Below, piece by piece: positions 28,101 to 37,100 of a DNA stretch of 64,000 nucleotides (the stretch's first letter is position 1; each line of letters begins with the position of its first letter). Made by a program: the position numbers and the translations under genes. The notes under the pieces were generated by a model, which did no database searches, was not told the DNA's origin, and saw only the letters and a list, made by a program, of their open reading frames with translations. The stretch is from Holacanthus passer (Eukaryota; Chordata; Actinopteri; Pomacanthidae), in contig JAFREQ010000009.1 of assembly GCA_025331565.1 (NCBI GenBank), positions 3,647,501 to 3,711,500 of the forward strand, given 5' to 3'.

Positions 28101-31100
28101 CCCGACACCACCAGAGTAATTAGAAATGCTGCAAAGTGATGAGTATTCACACACTCATGATATTTAGCACCCAACAGCATCATTATCCAGCGTTCCAGTG
28201 GGGCCATCGCAGTTACCAGGTGGCCGCTTGTGTTTCACAGTACATTTGAGCTTGGTGTTTGTCTGTCTGTACGTCTGTCTGGGCCTCATCCGTCTCTGTT
28301 ATATATTCCTCCTCTCCTGTCACCCGACCACACACCTCTCCCCTTTGCCTCCCGCCGCTCAACCTGCTCCCCCCCACCCAAAACACCACCAGCCCCGCCA
28401 CTTTCCACCATCTGCTGCCATTGTGATCAGTCTCCCTTCCACAGGACCTCTCATCTGACTGGGATGGCATGTTCCAAGGCTATACCTTACGAAGTGCAAA
28501 TGAATTCCTGAACCGATTTATGGAGCCTCCTCCCCCCGACGCCCCTCCCCCTGCCTCTCTCTGTCTTTCCTCCATCTCTGCACCTCCTCCTCCTCTGTCT
28601 CTCCCCTTGTAGTCTGTCTCTTCTCCAACTGGAGTCATATCTCTTCCCCTGTCTGCAGGAATGAATCCTCGCCCTTGCTCTCTCTGTCTCTCTCTCTCTC
28701 CTCATTTTACCTGTCGCTCTCTCTCTGTCAGCCTCAGCTCTCCCCCCTCTCCTTCCTCCCCCCCTTTACATCCATCCTCCCCCAACACGACCTGTAGCCA
28801 CCGCTGTGTTGCTCCAATTTATGGGTTCATTACAGCAGCTATCCAGGGTAGAGGGAAAGGGGAGAGGTGGAAGGAAAGAGGGATGGAGAGAGACAACAGG
28901 GGAAGAGACATGGGAAATGAGGGAGGGGAGAGAAAAAGGAACACACATGATAAAGATTTATTAAACAGAACAGGACAATAATGTGGTGGTGAAGGTTATA
29001 AAGGAGAGAGTAAAGAGAGAGAAGGAAGACAAACCAACTGAATGGTGGAATTGAATGAATAAAATGGAAGGAATGGAAAATAAGAGAGGACATAAGATGT
29101 AGTGAGATATTGTAGCTGAGCAGAGATAACAACAGCGTTTCTCTCTATCCCTCTCTGGCATTTGTTTTCATACTGGGCCACAATTTTAACCCTGAACAGT
29201 CTGTGTTCTGTATTTTATGTCTAACCCAACTAATCTCAGCTAAAACAGTGTTGAATGTCAAAAATCTTCCACTGCATCTGTTGCAACCTTGTCCCTGTTT
29301 GATTTTAAAAAGTCATCAGTGATTTGAAGCACAAGACAGGATGTATTTATTTTATCAATCATAACCCCGAATCCATCCTGACCACCTACCCAATGTCTTG
29401 TGTCTGGTTTATACAAGTAGCACTGCTGACACTAGGAAAAAAAAAAATGTTGCTGTGAACCAGGTAGCAATTACGCTTCTAACCACAATGTAATTGGGAA
29501 AGCAAATTAGTATTACACAAACGTCTGGTGTCTGGTGAGATGGTTTTGTTTTCTCATACTCATTATAGTTCACAGGATGACTTTCCCATGTGTGAATTGA
29601 CTGAAGATGATTCAGTGTTTACATCTTGATAAAGAGAAACTTGAGTCGTAAATTAACATCTGGGAAACCGCAAATCTCCCCCCCCAAACATCATGTTTCC
29701 AAAACAGCATTGTGGCATTCTGATGATATTTCTTACACAAGCTCTATTGTAGTTTATTGAGAGATATGATTTCCCTCCATGTCAGGATTTCATGGTAATA
29801 CCTACTGTCTGACAGCTGCTCTGCAAGGGTTATTTTCAGCTGCAGGCAGCTCTCTGACACCTGTATGCCAAGGTGGTGTGATAGAGGGAGAGTATGACCC
29901 CGCTCACACAGGGATGCAGTGCTATTTTTTTTTTTCATCCCAAAAGTCTTGATAGCCTCAGCCTCACTTTCTGGGAAGCAGTTGAAGGAACATTTCACCA
30001 TCCTTATGGGGGATGCCATGTCAATCACAAACCTGTTACCTGTTAAAAAAAAAACCTGTCAAATAGGTCTAGCTGAAAAAATAATATTTATTTTCTTTAC
30101 AGTCAAATTCAGGTCCAAACTTTCAACAATACACAGCACTATAATTAGTTCAACCTGAATCAGAGCAAAACTGCAGCTTTGATTTTTGCATATTGAAATT
30201 TGCAAACATGTCTGTACTGTTAAAAAAGCCAAAAAACAAAAAAAGGCAACTTGTATATTTTTGAAGGGTCTGTTTAAACACTGACTTATCCCAGTATTTA
30301 TTATGCAAGCTAAACCAAAAGAAATGACTAGTGACAACTGGAAAAAGAGAACGTTTAGTGGCCATTTATGTTAAATGTGGTCAGTATTTAACTATTACAC
30401 ATGACTTTTCAGCTGTATTTCTTCTCCCACTAATGAAAAAAAGAGGTAGAAGAGGGATTTCTTGGTTGTCTGATTATTGAGACATCTCTCCTTTCAAATT
30501 ACCCTCCCTTGGAGGTGAGCCGACAAGCTTTGAGGTAATAGACTCCTCATTTCAACATGAACTCTGCTCACTGTCAGATGATGCATTTGGCTGGTGAAGT
30601 TTTTCGGGAGACTGTGAGGGCGAGCACTTTGGGAAATTTAATGCTCGTAGTTTCATATGTCCTTGCAGTAGAATGATAGGATTTAGGTTAATCCTATGAA
30701 CAAAGGATGATGGGATTTAGGTTAAAAGTTGGCGAAGTGGTCCTTAAAGTCAGGACGACGGCACTGTAGCAAAGACAAAAAGCAAAAAGTCACGTTTTAA
30801 TCAGCTCATCCTGCGACTCATATTCCTGTCATAATAACACCTTCAGTATTGACTATAACCGAGGATTTTGGTTTAGTGTTTCTTACTGGCCAAAGACTGA
30901 TAGGCCTTTGTGAGGCAGATGAATTATTCGCAGCTCATTGTGAATCATAATAGAAACAGAAGACTGGATGTTTTCCCAGCATTACGCACTTCCCTGACTG
31001 ACGTCAAGCCATAAGCCATAATTTCCTCCACTGATTAGCCTATTGTTCTCTCAGACCGCTTTTGTTTTCTACACACATTTGCTGCTTACTTTTCCATTTT

Positions 31101-34100
31101 TATGTTTTGGTTATGCTTTTCAGTAAGACCTCTTGCCATTGCTGGTTCTTACAAAAGCTTTGCTTTGTCTTTTTGGCCATGTGAGACTGAATCTCATATC
31201 ACAGCAGCTCATCCTTTTGTGCGTTTGAAGCTTGTCTAACCCACATTCAGCTGTCATTATTCTACTTTGAACTGAATTTAAATGGCCACGTTGACGATGT
31301 CCGCGTGTGAGCCACTCATTGAGCAGATACAAGCTGAGCCTTTGTTCTCTGGTGGCACTACGTGGGGCCTATTGTGTACCAACACATTTCTGAATGATTA
31401 TGCCTCCATTTATAACTGCATGAATTACAACGCAAATTGCAACACACATAGCACACACAGTTATCCATACAAGTCAGGAGCTGGCCACACATTTTCAGCA
31501 GTCATTGCATGATAAAATACACTTGACTGGGTCACATTTACATAACAGTGACTCATCAAGATTGATTACTAATTAACAGGAGTCAGCATTATAGCCACAG
31601 TTTTTCATCACAGAAAAGTCCACATTTTTATAAATTGTGATTTACGACATTGCAGTAAACCTGTGCTGTCAGTGAAATTGAGAAATAATTGGATAAATTG
31701 TTCTAGCTGTGTTATTCATGCTGGGCAGTGCTTTTAACAAGTCTATCACATGTTAATACAACAGTGGAAGCGTCAATTGAAGGCATCAAACACCTGGTGA
31801 AAAATGTTCTCAGGGATGTGTAATTTCGGTTGATTTCCTATGAGTATTAAATACTACAGTTTGTATGCGGGGAGGTGGATAGGTTAGTACATCAGTGTTA
31901 ATACCTGAGGTGCAGAATGATATAATTAAGGCTTTAATTATATCTTAACTGGTTCATCAGTATTCTGCACACTGACTCACGATTGTCTGATGAATGCTTT
32001 AATATTGAATAACACCATTAATGCAAGTGCCTCTCGAACATAAACATACACAAGACTTAATGGGATTATATCCTAACAGGAGATTAAACAGAATTTAATG
32101 AATTGCTGTCATCATCTAACCAGCAATGTCCTCTTTAAAAGATGACAACAAGCATGTCCCTGAAAGCAAATAAGAAGTTTTTAAATCTCTTGCCACAGCA
32201 AAGGCAGAGCAAACGTGAGGCGGCGATCGTTTTCTGCTACTCTCTCCTTCATCCTTTCTTCTGCGCCATTAGTCGACAGGGTCCGCAGTTCTGTCTTTCA
32301 ACAAGTGACACGTCAGTGAGTGCAGTTAAGTCTGATTAAGATTTTTATCATTTCGCAGACACTGTCTTTGTGCGGTGGCCTGCAGTCAGGGGTTAGAGCC
32401 CTCTCCATAACCTCTCTGTGATGTTTAACTACCTTTGAAGTTTTCCCAACACCAACACAAAGACGAGCTCTGTGGGCTTAAGTCAGCTGGTGCTTCTGAA
32501 GAGATTAAAAGAGAGTAAGAGCGTCTATGTGTGTCAGACAGACAGAGAGAGAGCATTCACAAGTTCCAGTCACAGCAGATTACAATGTTTCTGATTTACA
32601 AGTCAGTGTTGCCGACCCAGGCTGTTTTGACAGCGAGAAATATCTGAGTATCTGAGATATGTGTTTAATATCTGAATGTTGAGGCCCGAGGCGGTGTGAA
32701 ATTCAAATCAATTCAACCGCTGAAAGAAGTGTCGAACTGCAGGATGCCTTGTGAGGCATTCTGGGGGCAAGGCAGGAGTTGAAACCAGAAGATTATAAGT
32801 CACTGTATAGTCAGAACCCCAACAAGATGAGACTAAAGCAGAAAATCTGTGGGTTTTAGCAAGACTTTGATACTTTTCAAGGTCACGTTGTGAAAGTTTT
32901 GAGAAGTTTTGCCGAGATCACAAACAGGCCTCGCAAAATGAGCGGCGTAGCCACCTTGATTCAGAACCCTGAAGTCCTGTGATTCGACAGAGACACCTCC
33001 TGTGTCCTCTGTGGCTACTTTCATTCTCTTTGAAGTTGGGATGAGAAACAATTCCTCACATGAAAGATGGAAGTCTTCAAAGTTTTCCCTCTTTCTCTTT
33101 CTTTCGTGTTTTACCCAAGGCCTCGGGCTGAGTACACACACTAAGTGGGAAGTGTGTGTGAGCGCGAGAGACGTGAGTGATGGATGGAAACCTGAGAAAA
33201 AGAATGAAAGGATTTTTTTCTTTCTTTCTTAAAAAAGAGCAGACAGGAAGAACCATGCAGTGCAGGTTAAATAGGGCTTTAACCTCGGCTCCCACGCCCG
33301 TAATAGAAGACAAAGCTTGAGCTCCGCAGTTCTCCTCCTTCACCAGAATGGACACTTTGCTTCCTCGGCCTTTGTTATTCAATGTGAAATCCAAATCCCC
33401 GCTCGAAGAAAGTTAACCTTTAGCTGCAATAAATTCACTGCCATGAAAATTCATAACAGTTGTGACTTGCTCTTTCGGCATGTAAGCACCACAGACAGAG
33501 ATGGATGAACCTATTTACATTAAACAAGGATTATGGGAAAAGACGAGCGATTTGCCAAAGTATTTGTTTATCCTTGCACTTTCATTTTCTTACGTAAATG
33601 GTTTTTGGAGATTTTCAGGGCTCCTCTCCTCAGGTGAAGCTGTATTCCTCTTCCTTTTCTTCTTTGTTCGCAGAAGCGCTTAACCCAGCGGCTGTCGAAC
33701 GGCACCCGTCACCATTGTCGTGCCTGCCAAAAGGACGATAACTCACAAAGACCACGAGGTTATAATTACAGCGTTCCCAGTTTCCGCCGAAAAGGACACT
33801 TACCATATGGGAGCTGAAGAGTGTGAAAGAAAACACTCTGAAACAAGAAGAAAGTCAGAAAAGTGATTCATTGTTTCTGTGAAGAGAAGTAGCAGAAAGA
33901 TGGGCAGTGGCGGGGGGGTAAAGGACGAGGGCAGAAGAAAGTCAACAACATGAAAGATAGCGGCGAGGAAAAGTATCTCTCGTTCGCAGATGTTACTGTA
34001 TGAGATGGGAAGCAGATGTTTCGTCAGACAGGCGGGACATTCGGTCACACAAGTCCACAACACATGTCAAACCTTAATGCTTGGCTGCAGATAGCACTTC

Positions 34101-37100
34101 TCTCAGTATCCACCCAGCAGGGCATATCCTTGATAAGAAACGATTTGGGCCAGTTTTTCAAAGCGTTTGTTTAACACTAAATGAGGTATGGCTCGGCTGC
34201 GTCTTGTCAGCACTCTATTAAAGAGAAAAGTGAAGTTTTGTTTTTACAATAAATGAGCAATGATCTGAGCAAAAGTAACTCCTCTTTTTTTCCTTTAAAC
34301 CCAGGTTGAGCTTTAAAGTCGACGCGGAGACGCAGACATTGCTCAGTGCTTTATGTCGGCTGGGAAGACTGATTTTAAGTCGTGTTTTTGGACTAATGAA
34401 GTATGACTGCAGCAAGTGAGGATTATGGATGTTAGTTTAAGAGAGTCTGGATTTTGGTTCCACCAGAACAGATTACCATGTTGTTTCTGTGTCTGTGTTA
34501 TGTCTCGCCGAGGAGACGCAGAAGGGGAAGATCTTCTCCCAGTACATCCTCTGTGACACAGCCGAGCTAAAAAGCCTAAACATGATTACCCAGCCCCTTC
34601 AGGATTTTACAGAATTATTGCAAACTAACGCTTCATTTTTGTGGCATCTTCTTTTCGGAAAATTACAGAGTAATTTGAAACACTTTTATGATAATCTGCA
34701 AGGAAAGTGATTCATGGATAACAGCAAAATTACAACAATCTGCTGACAATTGTTTGGATTATTGTGTTTTGCTGAATGTATTTGAGTCTGTTTCCTGTGG
34801 GCAGTGTACAAATGTAACGTTCATATTATTATTCATTATTATTCTTGGTAGTCTTATTTGTTTTGTACAGCATGTCACTTTTCAAATTCCATTTCACGAT
34901 TACAAGTGATCTTACAGTTGAGAAAACCAAAAGACAAGACAAAAAAGATAAGAGGGCAACTAAAAAAAAAGATTTTATACATGCACATCTTAAAGAAATG
35001 AAACAAAAAAGAGACAGTCATAGCCTTTTTCAGCCATTCTTGCCACTTTTATGTAATTTCCTCGTAAATGAAAATATCTGTGATTCCTGAAAGCTGTTAT
35101 ACAAATCATATCACCCACATAGTGCTTATTTTAGCACATATATTCACTGTAAACACACCTCCTCTGTACAGGAGACGCACGCTGCCATTATGGATTATGC
35201 GAGGTTGAATCCCATTCATACACACATATCAGGTTATTGTCCTTATTTTTATCACCCAGCGTGACTGAGAGCTTCCATCCTTTTTTCATTTTACAGTTTT
35301 GCAGGTTTTTATGAGCTCCTCGGGACGCAAACAGCAGGCACACAGAATTTCAAAAATCCTGTGCCGTACGGTGAATAACATATACCATGATATGAGACAA
35401 TGAACGCACACGTGTAACTGAGTCACGTTATGAAGACCAGCAGTGCACTGTGGGAGCTTTTTACGTGACAGAGTCCACCTGCCTAATCCTCTGTCTGTGG
35501 TAACTGATCTGTGTTGGCCACAGGTCATGTGTGAACGCATTATAAATCTCTCTTGCCGTGGAGTGTGTTTAACCCACAGAAGTGAGTGCTGCATTAGATG
35601 TCGACATTCATCAACAGGCTGGAGGTTATCGTCTGTATGCATGTGTGTGTGTGTGTGTGTTTGGGGTGAGGTGCCCGCACTTGTGTGTATGTGTGTGCAG
35701 ATTACTGTTGACCCCGTTTTATTGCACACAACCTGCTGCTCCCGCTCTCCCACCGCTGGAATACTTCGTAGCTGCTTTTATTGAATTATCTTTTATTTGG
35801 CCGTATCGCAGCGCGTCTTTGCCAGTCTTTGAAAGTGCCGCTTTCATAAGACACTGATGACACAGCTCATTGGATTTAGCGCCTAATCAGAGGCTTTTTA
35901 ATGTATTCTCTGTGATTCATGAGATTGGATCCATTTATGAAGATTTATGAAAAGTCTCCCATTTGCATCTATGAGAAGAAAGGGTTTGGGTATTTCAGGC
36001 TCCGTTATCTGTGCTCATATCTTTTTTTCATTTCAGCAGAGGGGTTTATCTGGGATTTAAAATGTGAATCATAATCACCCCTCCAAAACACATTTTCAGT
36101 CTAAGATTGGATTTTCGGGAAATATTGAATGTTGCTTCTTCAAGCTACCATTTGTGTCTGTTTTGAATAGGTGTTCCTTATGATGGGATAAACCCCGTCT
36201 TCATTTGCATGTTTTTCCATGAAATTATTTAAACTGCTAATCTTTTTTACCCAGAAAATATCTTTTAATTATTACAGTTCAATATCCTTTTCTATATTTT
36301 GGTTAGTCTGAGCATCTTTCTCAACAGCTTTATTTCTCTTAGAAACAAAGAAACAAGTTCACAGCAGCAGCATCATCTCTCCTTCTTTGAGTCTGCCAGT
36401 CTGAATGTCATCTCCACATCTCTCTGCAGGGGTGATCCGTGAGAGCTACCAGAAGGGTCGTGACCAGCTCGTTCCCGTGACCTTGTTGGCCATTGCTGTC
36501 ATCCTAGCCTTCGCCATGGGCGCCATTTTCTCTGGCATCATTGTCTACTGTGTCTGCGACCACCGGCGCCGAGACATGGACCTGACAGGCCGCAAGGAAA
36601 AGGACAGCCACCACCTCCACTCCCGCCGGGGATCCATGAACAGTGTGACCAAGCTGACGGGCCTGTTCGAGACACAGGCCAAAGACGGCCGGCCCGAGGC
36701 GATCCTCACCCCTTTGATGCACAACGGGAGACTGACGCCGAATGGGAAGATGCTGATAAAAGCAGACCAGCACCACCTGGACCTCGCTGCTCTGCCAACG
36801 CCTGAATCCACCCCCATGCAGCCGCGTCGCAAGCCCAGCCGGGGCAGCCGGGAGTGGGAGAGGAACCAGAACCTCATTAACGCTTGCACCAAGGACATGC
36901 CACCAATGGGCTCCCCTGTTATCTCTACAGACCTGCCCCTGAGAGCCTCGCCGGGGCACATCCCCAGTGTCGTGGTCCTGCCTCTGCCGCAGCATCAGCA
37001 CCAGCTCCAACCTCACCTGCAGCAGCACCAGCAGTCCTACCAGCACGAGTACGTGGAGCAGCCGCACCACAGCGACCTCAGCATGGGCCACGGCGTCATG

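Larger units (their letters stand above)
25436..36429 (+). other. sema6a: Largest sema6a intron (about 11 kb)
   Basis: It separates the stalk exon from the transmembrane exon. It contains a possible small inverted-repeat element (about 26490-26670), an A25 run (27145-27169), a pyrimidine block followed by a purine block (28500-29040), a nested palindrome (31910-31970), and a GT tract (35642-35661). Complex AT-rich sequence fills most of the rest. The open frames inside it show no family resemblance. Confidence 0.8.

Noticed and set aside
28450..28510. Possible cassette exon after cttccacag
   Set aside because: No GT donor keeps a usable phase-1 frame within a reasonable distance.
34489..34710. 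Possible extra exon in the large intron
   Set aside because: The frame has no semaphorin similarity and no convincing acceptor and donor in phase 1.
35190..35215. tRNA-like B box (ggttgaatccc)
   Set aside because: No A box, no acceptor stem and no cloverleaf could be drawn around it.
36405..36429. ATG at 36405 as a start for a short sema6a tail protein
   Set aside because: The ATG lies in the intron before acceptor ctctgcag. Phase and homology show the exon begins at 36430. An alternative first exon here would need transcript evidence.
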